DNA of 64,000 nt from Cryptomeria japonica. Taxonomy: Eukaryota; Streptophyta; Pinopsida; Cupressales; Cupressaceae. Location: NCBI RefSeq assembly GCF_030272615.1, contig NC_081411.1, forward strand, positions 43,331,017 through 43,395,016, given 5' to 3'. The notes beneath the pieces are model-generated. The model was not told the origin of the DNA. It saw nothing but the letters and a program-made list of their open reading frames with translations, and did no database searches. Numbering within the stretch: position 1 is the stretch's first letter; each line of letters starts with the position of its first letter. Below are positions 1 to 10,800 of this stretch, piece by piece. Both the position numbers and the translations under genes were made by a program.

Positions 1-796
1 AAATTTTGAAACACTTAGAGATTGAATCTTGGAAAAAGTCAGTAATATAAAAGATAGCCCTCTGAGTGTAGTTTCCAAATATATAATTTATTTTAATACC
101 CACATAATAAAAAATAACTTTTTAAATGGAGTTCTGAAAACTATGTTTTAAAAATGCCTGTTTCAGGACCATACCATGCATGTGTACGACCCACACTTTT
201 TGACACAATTAAAATTATTTTCTCAAACCATTTTGGGAAATGGTTTGTAACACACTGAAGATTGATGAGCATATTTTTTTGTATTTTTTTTTCTAATATT
301 CTTTTTTTAATTAATTTTTTAATGGCCGTAATTATCTTTTTAAAAATTTGACGTGTACGACCCACATAATTTGATGTAAACTTAACATTTTTTGATTTTT
401 TTTTTTTTTAAATACAAAAGAATTTTGTGTAGATTGATGACATATAATTTTTTTTCCAAAATTCTTTAAAATAAAAAAGTTATTAAATTAACAAAATTAG
501 TTAATATTTCAAATTTATGGACCTGATTTAGTATAAATTAAATGAAAAATAGTTAAAATAATCAATTTTTAAATAAATTTACATATTTAGAATCTAGACA
601 GTATAATCTGAAATGGGTTTTAATTTCGTATAAAAATTCTCTAATTAGAGGCGCGTAAACTATTTCTGAAGTTCATATTTGTGCTTTCATTCATGGAGAT
701 TTGAATTTGCAGGTCCATGTCTCAGGTGTGGCCATCCCAGGCCTATCCCGGGCCTAATCCCGAGCCAAGTGGCGGGTTGTGGAATCAACTTCCACA
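1..796. other. AT-rich spacer, no gene seen
   Basis: No convincing coding region. Two short segments carry the words TGTACGACCCACA. The stretch around 340-490 resembles 35290-35440 further along the window (shared order of a TGTACG word, a CACATAA word, GTGTAGA and an ATATAATTT run). This is probably an old dispersed repeat of unknown class. The resemblance was judged by eye and is weak. Confidence 0.4.
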
Positions 797-1063
797 AAAC
801 GGGCCCCCGTTTTCAAACAAGGGCGGATTGTGGAAAAAAAGGAAAAATGCCATTTAGAAACGGGGGCCCGCTTTTAAACAAAACGGGGGCCCGTTTTTAG
901 AAACGGGCCCCCGTTTTTTAAAACGGGCCCCCGTTTTTTAAAAATGGGCCCCTGTTTTGTTTAAAAGCGGGCCCCCGTTTTAGAACAAAACGGGCCCCCG
1001 TTACCTTTCGGCTCGGGAGCTCGAAGCACAAACGGGCCCCCGTTTTTTGAAAACGGGCCCCCG
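797..1063. repeat. GC-rich near-palindrome array (AAACGGGCCCCCGTTT)
   Basis: Ten copies of a near-palindromic core lie within 264 bp. CGGGCCCCCG starts at 800, 904, 924, 968, 991, 1033 and 1054; the opposite orientation CGGGGGCCCG starts at 861 and 884; one degenerate copy is at 945. Most are flanked by AAA and TTT, so each end reads AAACGG outward. Spacing is irregular, about 20-57 bp. The block is sharply GC-rich and CpG-rich in an AT-rich neighbourhood. AAACGG is known as the subterminal binding word of Ac-type hAT transposase, so a hAT-like element end is one possible reading (inference). Small reading frames here are by-products of the repeat. Confidence 0.85.
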
Positions 1064-1072
1064 TTTATAAGA

Positions 1073-1100
1073 GCGCATTTTCCAATGCGCGGACTTCCGC
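1073..1100. repeat. Two adjoining short hairpins
   Basis: GCGCATT (1073-1079) and AATGCGC (1084-1090) form a perfect 7-bp stem with a 4-base loop. It is followed at once by GCGGA-CT-TCCGC. They sit just right of the GC-rich array and may belong to the same element. Confidence 0.6.
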
Positions 1101-1916
1101 GAATTTGTGACTCATTACCTTGCACTTGCCCTGCACTTCTTCTATTTGTTAAATTATTCATTTAGGATCTCTTTCATGTTGACTCAAATTTTTATTTTAT
1201 ATTTATTCTCATGTGCCTTCTTCAAATTCAAAATTTTGAGGACCATAATGAGTAATTAATATGTAGCCATATGTATAATTTAAGTTCATTGGTGTGAGTT
1301 CTTTTGACGTCAAACTATCATGTTCCCATGTCTCTATGTGTTTTTTTTTATGTTGTGGGTATAATGTGTCATTTGTTGCATGGTGGAATTCCACGGAAAC
1401 ACCTCATTATGTTGAAGTAACACAACATCTCTTCTCCTTAGAATGGCATGCATCTAACACATACTATTAGAAGAGGGGACTATCATATCTCTGCATTTCA
1501 ACATATTTACATTAGCATCATGTTTATCTAAATATTTATTTATCTAATGATCACATATTGTATCTTGTATTTGATGCCTTTGTGGGGACCAAGCCACTAT
1601 CTCATTGATCTTTATTATCTTATTTCCTTTGTGGGGTAAAAAACACTATCTAATTTATCATCAATCACCATATCATATGGATATCTAGCATAGCACAACT
1701 TGCTACCCGTACCAACACAATCTTTTTTTTATCTTAGTGATCACTATCTTGCTATCTCTATGTTTGATCATATTATTTTTTTATCACTTTTTTTTCTTTT
1801 TTGTCTATCATGTTTGTGATGAAACAACCTAGTGGTATCTTACAAAGGTTCAAATCTCTTCCTTAGGGGTAACTCTATACAGTTAGAGGATTTTGCATCC
1901 CCTTTGTATCTTGGTA
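1101..1916. other. Spacer, nothing recognised
   Basis: AT-rich sequence without a frame of useful length or a recognisable element on either strand. Confidence 0.5.
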
Positions 1917-2027
1917 AATATTTCCAACCTTTTCACTTTACCTCACATCTTGTTATAATGATATTCTTGCCAGAGTGGGGACAAAATATTTTCAACCTTT
2001 TTACTTTACCTCATATCTTGTTATAAA
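1917..2027. repeat. 68-bp imperfect direct repeat
   Basis: The first unit starts at 1917 and the second at 1985. Both read AATATTTCCAACCTTTT-like sequence followed by ACTTTACCTCAYATCTTG and TTATAA. The second unit is incomplete. No coding role is seen. Confidence 0.7.
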
Positions 2028-3015
2028 TTGTACCTTATGTAATTCTACACTACATAAGTGCCTCCACTTTAAGACAATTGGACAACCCCTTCAACTATTG
2101 TTCACTTTCCTACTTGGCTTGCCTATCACCCTTTCTTTTGTCCTTTCTTTTGACCTTGTTAAATATCTAACTCGCGGATATCTACTGACTATAGAGACAT
2201 CTGCCCACCACTCTAGCATCACACAAAAATGCAATCAGAAGGTGACTATTGAAGCATTACACCTGTAATTGGTACAAGCTCTAATGCCTCCTGCAACATG
2301 CACCGATAATGGATTTACTTCCGAGTTGCTTTTCTAGCCATATGGGGCTTTCTTTTTCTCTCTAATCAATCTTTCAACCATCCTTACACTATAACTAATC
2401 TATGTAATCTCTCTAGAAATTTACTCACTTCTTTTCTCTCTCACATTCTGAAGGTTTATCTTGTCTCACTTCATTACTTTGTACTTGAGAATCCATCACC
2501 ATTGTCATCACTTTGTGCTTCAAGAGAGTTTCATCCTTCTTTTTCGATCTAGAAATCTCTTTGCTTTTTGAGTGTGGAAGGGGAGTTTCTTCCTTCTTGT
2601 CCTTACATTTTACCTATCTCCATAGAATATATATTATCTCTTTTATTTTCTATTTCATTTATTGGTTTATCCATTATCTATCTTGACTATTTATGGAGGT
2701 GGAAACAAAACAAAAAAAGGGTCTGACTATGGTAGACATGTAAAACACAACCCCAACATTTTTGTTTCTCTATTTTGTGTGTGGGTCATTGATGAAAAGG
2801 TTATCTTTGTTGGAGGCTTCATCCATGGACTCATTTAAATCTTCTTCTTCCTTTCCCTTACCTTTTCAATCCTCATTTATAGTTAGTTTAATTTTTATTA
2901 AGCATTTATTTAACTAAAACACATCAGAAACCCGTACTTTGTCACTTTGTATTTTTTGGTATAGAACTTTGTACTCTACTTGTAAAAGATGCCAACATGT
3001 CACATTATCCTCCAT
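2028..3015. other. Spacer, pyrimidine-rich, no gene seen
   Basis: Long T/C-rich stretches with many short frames and no recognisable protein. Nothing could be assigned. Confidence 0.45.
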
Positions 3016-3020
3016 GACCT

Positions 3021-3771
3021 TGTTAGGATTCCCAAAGATACTGAGAGGGGGGGGGGTGAATCAATATCTAACCAGTTAATGGATTTTCTAAACTTATTAA
3101 ATGAATTGCATTTCAAAACAGTGTACCAGTAAATAAGAATAGTAAACACAACATAGAAAGCACACCATAACACAATATTTTGGCGAGGAAACCCGATGTA
3201 GGAAAAACCTCGGTGGGATTTGTGACCCACAATATTCGCTCATTGGCCAATAAGTGAATATTACTTCCAAATGTGGTGCATGCACATGCAGGAAGGCTCA
3301 CTGCCTAGAGCTCACTACTCAAATACAAAGGAAGTCTCACTAATTTACAAAAGTGGATTATAGAAATCCAAAGTGATGTACTGCTACAAAAAGCGTCTGC
3401 TATGCCAGATTCGGTATCGGTTTAAGCTCTTGCAATAATCATAAACCTTACATCAATATTCACTCATCATATCCATCTACCATGTCCTTACTTACAAATG
3501 ATCCTACAAGATCTCATACTTATATATGAGTCTTATTACAATATGTTGTGTCGGCTTACAAAAAGATATTGCAATTAAATGCATTAAGTAATAAACAAAA
3601 TCCTGTCGGCCAGGGTGCCAGTAATCAATCTTTTTGCTGTCGGTGAACTGTATGCCGGTGTAGAGTCTTTCGGTGTCGGTGCCTGCCGGTGTCATAAGAT
3701 TGTAAGGTTGCCATCAATGACAATACCTTCAATAACCTACAATTTCTCATTGGAGTGTGCATTTGCCAATA
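3021..3771 (-). mobile_element. Copia-type solo LTR
   Basis: On the minus strand this 751-bp block begins near TATTGGCAAATGCACACTCC and ends GGAATCCTAACA. It is colinear with the LTRs at 15795 and 21721: the same GTGGGATTTGTGACCCACAATAT block, the same poly-G/GTGAATCA block before the end, and the same CATTGATGGCAAC block after the start. It is flanked by GACCT at 3016-3020 and 3772-3776, a perfect 5-bp target-site duplication. No internal region is attached, so this is a solo LTR left by LTR-LTR recombination. It is well diverged from its relatives and therefore old. Confidence 0.85.
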
Positions 3772-3776
3772 GACCT

Positions 3777-6714
3777 ATGCTTGCATCCTTGGATAGAGAG
3801 TTAGCACAGGTCACTAGAAGATCTTTTTGATGTACCCTTTTAGATTTTGTTGTTAAAACCTTGTGATCTACTAACACTTGACAACTACCACACTGTGTGC
3901 TCATCTTGAGTGGAGAGGTATATTGAGTGAGTCCCTAAGAGAGTACCAAAGGTCTTTCAGGTTGGTTTACTTTTCCCCCCTCTACAGCGTAAAATCTTCA
4001 AAATTTCTATACCTAAATAATCCTTGATTTTTACAATAGAAACCATTTTATTATAATTATTTAAAAGAAAATACTTGATTTTGTAAATTTTGTTTAGTCA
4101 AACCTTGAAATGTGAATAGTTTCTAATAAAAACTAATAGCTTAAATAATCTATTAAAATACTTAATATCTTGGAAATGGTGTCTTGAATGTTCTAAATAT
4201 ATTGTAGAATATTAACTTGTCTAAATAAAATTTACAACATCCAAGTTATTGAATATGACCATGCAATTATGCAACATGTAAAATAACTAATATTTTCAAG
4301 TTATTGCAATAAAACATGAAACACGTATACAATTATATAAAATCATAATATTATAAAAAAAAATTAAGGGCACATGTAATCATTCAAATGAAATTCATGA
4401 ATTCAAATAAAATATTTTTAACTAAATTCATTTCAATTTTTATTAGTAGATATGACATTTTATCTACCATGTACATGGTCATAAGGCTTTCCCCCTTAAT
4501 GGTTGACATCATCAAAAAAAATTATTATAAACATTTAAGACACTTCATGGAGTCAATACATCCCTTGCTACATATGCAAAAGTAGGAGTCAAATCAAAGA
4601 TTTATAGAATGTACTCCAAGCTTTCTAGAATGAATGTACACCGTATATTTTGGATACATAAACCAAAAATTTCTAAATCATCAATGTGATAGAATTTCAA
4701 CTCATGAATGTTCACAAATAATACAAGAGAAAATATTTAAACACTTATTGATTATTGTTTGCAATATTATCGTTCATTTACATTTAAACAAATAGAACTA
4801 AAAGTTGATTTCTTGATGGCTTCTAGAGGGAATTTCTATAGTCATAAAAATAGTAAATTACATAATCCAGTTGTTAATAGTTCAACTTTATTTTGTCTAC
4901 ATTGTGCTTTTATCCCCAACTGTTTCTTTATAAATTTGTGATAAAATTTATTTAATTTTTCTAGGTAGTTGAAAGTATTAAGAGTTTAAGTCACAATACA
5001 TGAATAATTGATCTCTTCTTGTTTAAAGTTAAGGATTGATAGATATTCATTTTTCAGAGCTCGTTTTGGAAAAGGACAAGCTCATTGAGCCAACAAGATA
5101 TACATACAATTCAAGCTCAACAAAATGTACTTAAAGGTCTATCAAAATAAATACAAAACTAAATAAAAAAATTAACATAAATATACAAATTCACCGTCAC
5201 TAAACAAGACTTACATGTAAATTATATCAAATAAATTAATGCACATAAAATATGTAAGATAAAACAAGGAGGGGAAAGAATCTTCAAACTCTTTTAATAT
5301 CTCTCGTGCTTGTTCCTTCAACCAATTTTAAGATAAAATTTACGAGCGAACTAAATAAATATTGCTGCAGTCAATAAGTTTCATTTTAGACGTGAGATCA
5401 CAATAATTTTCAATAGAAACTATAAAATAGATAATAGTTTCATTGCGCTTATGCCATGTGAGATCACAATAATTTTCAATAGAAACTATAAAATAGATTA
5501 TAGGAATGGTTGTTTGCACTTATTTCAATCACCGCCTTTAATTATTGAAGTGGCTGCACTTAACAAACGCAATGCAAATTCGTCTCATTCAAGAAGGAAT
5601 CAAGGAACAGTGACAAACAGAATCTTATTTAATGTTTGATAAGATTTTTAATGTTTGTGACCCTACCAACCATATGATTTAGATCTTATTTGATAATGAA
5701 GTTTTATGTTTTTTCATATGGTTTCAATTGCGTTATTGAAGGATCTTTCTTGTGCTTTGCTTTTCCTTGTGTTCTACATGAATTTTTTAATATAATAGAG
5801 ATGGATTTCACTTCATTAACTCATGATGTTTACTTTCAGAAGAGATGGTTTTGCAATCTTTTCGCAATATAAAATTTACATCATTTGATTAGTCTTTCTT
5901 AAGCTTAGGATTGGTACAATAAATATAAAAATAGGGTAAGAGGTTTTGAGAAAATAAACTAAAAATAAAATAAACATAAGAGAATAGAAAATGATAAATT
6001 TTAATTACGTTCATTAGTTCTAAATGGTCAAATGAAACTAAAAGAAGTCAATATTACAACGATTAGTATTCACACATCCATCTTGAACATGAGTGCACGA
6101 ATTGGAGGAAAATCATAATGAAGATATTTTGAGTTGAATGTGATTGAACTATTATATTCTATACATCACCCTGCAAGTACAATAAAATAGATCTCTTGAA
6201 GTTTTCCCCCCAACAGATATAAAATAAAACTAAATACTACCATGGCTGAAAACACTCAAAACATTTAGGAATAATCATTTATTACTTTGAATATATGAGG
6301 CAATTATAATTTTTAGTATAGCTTCCATATTTAAATTTCAATAGTTAATTGGTAATAAAAATGTCCACCACCCTTAATAAAAGTCACAAGAGGGTTATAA
6401 AGAGATAGTCTTGACACCAAGGTACAAAATTTAAAATCTACAACTTACATTTTATTTATCCCTACTTTTAGACCTTACACTATTTTCAATTTATTTTTAA
6501 TTAAGTTATTAAATTATGAATAATTAAATATGAAATAGCATGAAGGAATACCATACGAAAGATGTAACATAATCATTCATGTCATTTTGATTTGGTCCTT
6601 TATGGTACTTGACCTTTCCCTTTTAGCAAAACACGAATTCTTGATGATACTTTATTTAATTCTCAAGAAAAAAAAAGTCCTCTTACAAACTCTAGAGAAT
6701 AGTCTTCTTCTTCA
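3777..6714. other. AT-rich spacer, no gene seen
   Basis: No coding region or element could be supported apart from the 66-bp direct repeat listed separately. Homopolymer-rich AT sequence dominates. Confidence 0.5.
5392..5505. repeat. 66-bp direct repeat
   Basis: GTGAGATCACAATAATTTTC and the following AATAGAAACTATAAAATAGAT occur at 5392 and again at 5458, almost identical over about 40 bp. The TTTCATT word before each copy extends the match. It is a local tandem duplication with no visible function. Confidence 0.8.
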
Positions 6715-7256
6715 ATAAATTTAAAAGAAATATATACTATTTATCAATATATTAAACCATTTTATCAACATAAATATTTAAAATTAACAAATATATACTA
6801 ATTTAACTAATAAAAAATATTTTCTTCTATGATATTATTATAAAATCTCTAATTTTCTACAAAATATTATATCTTCCAGAAAATCTGGTTGCATTATTTA
6901 TCCTACTCAACACGGCACCGAAAGGGTCCCAAACGCACCAAGTCTCTCAATTATACGTCTGCTTTTAAACAGAACCAATCTTTTTCGTCCACGTAATGAG
7001 TTGTCTACACCCAAAGCATTTTCCTTCCCTTTTCCCTCCACAGGTCGGCGCTTGTCTAATTTCGAAACGTATACCTAATTTCTTTTCCTCGTTCTTTCGA
7101 GGAAAGGGCTGAATTCGCCTGCACAATGATTTAATTAAATATAATTCACTCTGCCCTCCTCTTTTGATATGAGCTCGTATTTCTTTCTGCATACTGCAAT
7201 CAAATCTATTTCTCCCTGCATTTTTTATTTTTTTTCTTTCTTTCAACGAGTGATTA
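6715..7256 (+). promoter_or_regulatory. 5' flank of the TNL gene, shared with the second copy
   Basis: From about 6715 to 6947 the sequence matches 44657-44916 upstream of the shortened paralogue, including the GGCACCGAAAGGGT block at 6914. After 6947 the two diverge because the paralogue has lost the rest. The last 40 bp before the start codon are pyrimidine-rich, as in many plant leaders. I cannot place a TATA box with confidence. The shared block is the best candidate for conserved promoter sequence. Confidence 0.45.
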
Positions 7257-7801
7257 ATGTTGGAATCAATGGCGTCTTCTTCATCATCTCAGCAACAAAA
7301 TCAGGAATTTAATGCCTTCTCTGGAATAGAACCTTCTGGCAAAAGAAGGAAGGTTTCTGAATCTTCAAGATTGTTCGATGTTTTCATAAATCACAGAGGT
7401 CCCGATGTCAAAGAAACTTTGGCTACTCAGCTTTACAACTCTCTTCAGCAGTTGGGACTACGGGTGTTTCTTGATAAGGAAGAGAAGGAACTTGGAAATT
7501 CTTTTCCTTCTACCATCGAGACTGCCATCTGCTCTGCTAAGGTACACATAACCATCTTTTCCAAAAGATATGCAGAGTCACCTTGGTGCCTGGCTGAGCT
7601 AGTTCTCATGTTAAACAGCCAGGCCAAAATTATTCCTGTGTTTTACGAAGTGAGGCCTAGTGACCTCCGCCACATTGAAAAGGGAGCATACGCTGATGCA
7701 TTCAAGAAATATGAGGAAAAGGGCAGGTACTTGGAGAAGCATAACCAGTGGAAAGAAACTCTTCAGTCACTTTCATTAATAGCTGGGGAAGAATTTGACA
7801 G
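7257..7801 (+). CDS. TNL exon 1: TIR domain
   Basis: Encodes about 181 residues. The first ATG is at 7257. A second at 7269 (ATGGCG, residue 5) has the better +4 G and may be the real start. Residues 6-38 are a Ser/Gln-rich leader with a basic KRRK patch at 29-32, a possible nuclear signal. The TIR spans residues 39-180: FDVFINHRG at 40-48, the FLDKEE segment at 71-76, the SPWCLAEL helix with the predicted catalytic Glu at 114, and IIPVFYEVRPSDLR at 125-138. The exon ends GACAG before GTAACA, breaking a codon after its second base. Length and motif order are normal for a plant TIR. Confidence 0.93.
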
Positions 7802-10800
7802 GTAACATTTCTGTGTTTTGGTAGTTGTAATTCGTATAAGTATATTGTTCCTTCAAATGAGGTTAACTATTTTCTTATGTAATTTTTCTTTCGTTTTTTA
7901 AAGATTCAGTGACTGTAAAAACATAATAGTAGCAGTGCAAGAAGAGGTAAAAAGGAAAACATGTTTCATGTTGCTGAATATCCAGTGGGGCTTAACAACC
8001 TTGTGGAAGATTTTGAAAGGCGTTGCCTTGATGAACTTGTACAAGATTTTGAAAACCAGTGCAGACTGCAGACTGTGAAGAATAAGGTTGTGGTAGTTGG
8101 CATTTTTGGAATGGGTGGGTCGGGCAAGACAACTCTTGCAAAAGAATTGTTTAACCGAAAGATGTCTAATTATTCTAGAGCAAGTTTTCTGTTTGATGTG
8201 CGAGAAGCATATGCGAGAAGCAACTTACCTTCTTTGCAACTTAAGCTTCTCAAAGATCTCTTTGACACACGCCATCTCAATTTTACAAGTACAGAGGAAG
8301 GAACAAGCTATCTCAAAGATAATCTACAAAGGAGCCCTGGGCATTTAAGCTTCCTAATTGTTGTAGACGATATCGATCATGTCCAGCAGTTAAACGCTCT
8401 ACTGGTAAGGGATATCTTAAAAAAATCTAGCATAAAGAAAGCTCTGGTAATTGTGACAACCCGGGACGTTGGGGTGCTTCTTGCCGCAGGGATAACTGTT
8501 GGTTATAATTTAAAAGGAATGGATAAAAACCACGGGAGGAAACTCTTCTGTTGGCATGCCTTTGGCCAATCCCATCCATGTACTGGGTACGAGTCACTGG
8601 TTAATGAATTTGTAGACGTGTGTGGAGGGTTACCTCTGTCTCTCCAGGTTCTCGGCCGGCATGTTCATGGTAGAGCTCACAGTTATTGGAGGTCACAATT
8701 GATTAAAGCTAGAATGATGCTGCCTCGAGATGTAAAGCAAAGATTGAAAATAAGCTTTGAGGCATTGGATGATGAACAAAAACAGGTTTTCATGGATATT
8801 GCCTGTTTTTTTGTGGGCATATCAAAGGGTACGGCCGAAAGAGTATGGGAGGCATCAGGATGGAATGCTCAACATGCACTGGAGACACTCAAAGATAAAT
8901 GCCTTGTGGAAGAAATCAACGAGATTCGGGGAGATGTAATTTTATTGAGAATGCATGACCACCTGAGGGACTTGGGAAGAGAAATGGCACTTGAGCTCAG
9001 CCCTCCCCAACGCCTGTGGCGTCCTCAAGATCTGAAATCTTCGGTATGTCTGTTATCCTCTCAAATTTTATCTTAATGCTGTAATATTACAAATCTTAAC
9101 TTGTGACTAGCTATATTAATGGAAAATTGAGATTCTTCTTTGTCTGCAGGCTTTAATGGGTTTCAAAAATGTCCTCACCAAAACCAATATGAGGTGTTTC
9201 CACTCCATTTTTGACAATTCCATTGGTTCTCAAGTTACATTCTTTTTAGGCCAATCAGATAATTGTGTTGAGACGTCAGCTTCCTTGCTATGGCTCAAGC
9301 TCGAGGGGAATTCCACGGAACAATCAAGTATTCCTTCATGGATTCCTCTTCAAAATCTGCATCATCTAGAAATCCATTCTGGACAGCTCAAAACGTTGTG
9401 GGAGAATAACATAGAGGTATTTTGATATTCTATGTTAAAAATTAAATTCCCTTAAAACTGTATTGTGGAATTCCTTATGTTATGGTTGCCTCTGAACTAT
9501 TTTTTTTAAATCATTGAAGTCTTTACACAAATTTTATCTTGAATATCAGGCATCTTCCCGCTTGAAAGAGCTGCTGATTTATGAAAACTCTTTGAAAGAG
9601 TTTCCAGATTTATCAGGAATTTCAGATAGTTTAGAAAATGGATTTTTTGAAAGCCTTGAAAAGCTTGTGATTAGCGGTGAATATTTTATGTCCAAGATAT
9701 TAATTAGTGGAATTCACTATCCCAGCCTTGACTCGATCACACTTGAATACATGGGAAATCTTATGGAAGTGAATTTAAGAAGTGTAAATAGCTTAAAGTC
9801 ACTTACTATTCTATATTGTAATAAACTCACAAGATTGATAGGAACATCTCATCTTACAAATCTTGTCGTATTAAGGATTACTCAATGTCCAGACCTTGAG
9901 GAGCTAAGGCTTGCTCATCCGAGCTGTCTTGAAAGGATCAAAATCGGTTACTGTAGAAAGTTGAAAAGTGTGCTGGGAATATCTTATCTTCTGAAGCTTG
10001 TAGAACTGGATATTTATTATTGTGAGAAGCTAGAGTTCGATCACTTGAGTCTCTCTGGTATGAAATGTCTCGAGAGGATGACATTTGATAAATATGTAAA
10101 GGTGAAATATATTGAATTAGATAGCTGTCAAAATTTCAAAACAATACAGTTTGGTTATGAAGAGCTTGTTGAATTAAGCATTCAGGGCTGTCCGGAGCTT
10201 GAGCTTGAGCCAGTTTTCAGAGGTCCAAGTTGCCTGGAAAAGATTATAATTGATGGATGCAGAGAGTTCAAATATCTTCAATTGGATGGTTGTCAAAATT
10301 TGAAAACAATACAATTTGGCTGTGAAGAACTTGTAGAATTAAACATTCGGGGCTGTCCGGAGCTTGAAGAATTGATAGTTTTTAGAGGTCCAAATTGTCT
10401 GGAGAGGATTATAATTGATGGATGTGGAAAGCTCAAATTTCTTCAAGTGGATTGTGATCAAAATTCAAAAAGTGTGTTAGGAATATCTAATCTTGCAAAG
10501 CTTGTAGAATTGGAAATCTGTCGTTGTGGGAAGCATGAGTTTGATCACTTGTGTCTCAGTGGTCTGAAGTGTCTCGAGAAGATTAAATTTGATAGACTTG
10601 TAAAGTTGAAATATTTTGAAGTGGATGATTGTCAAATTTTGAAAACAATACAGTTTGGCTGTGAAGAGCTGGTAGAATTTAGCATTCGAGGCTGTCCGGA
10701 GCTTCAAGAATTGCCAGTTTTTAGAGGCCCATGTTTATTGGAGAGGATTATAATTGATGGATGTGAAAAGCTGAAATGTCTTCAAGTGGATGATTGTCAA

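Noticed and set aside
679-1161. Reading frames on both strands across the GC-rich block
   Set aside because: They are spelled by the AACGGGCCCCCGTT repeat (NGGPF and TGARF peptides) and have no protein-like composition.
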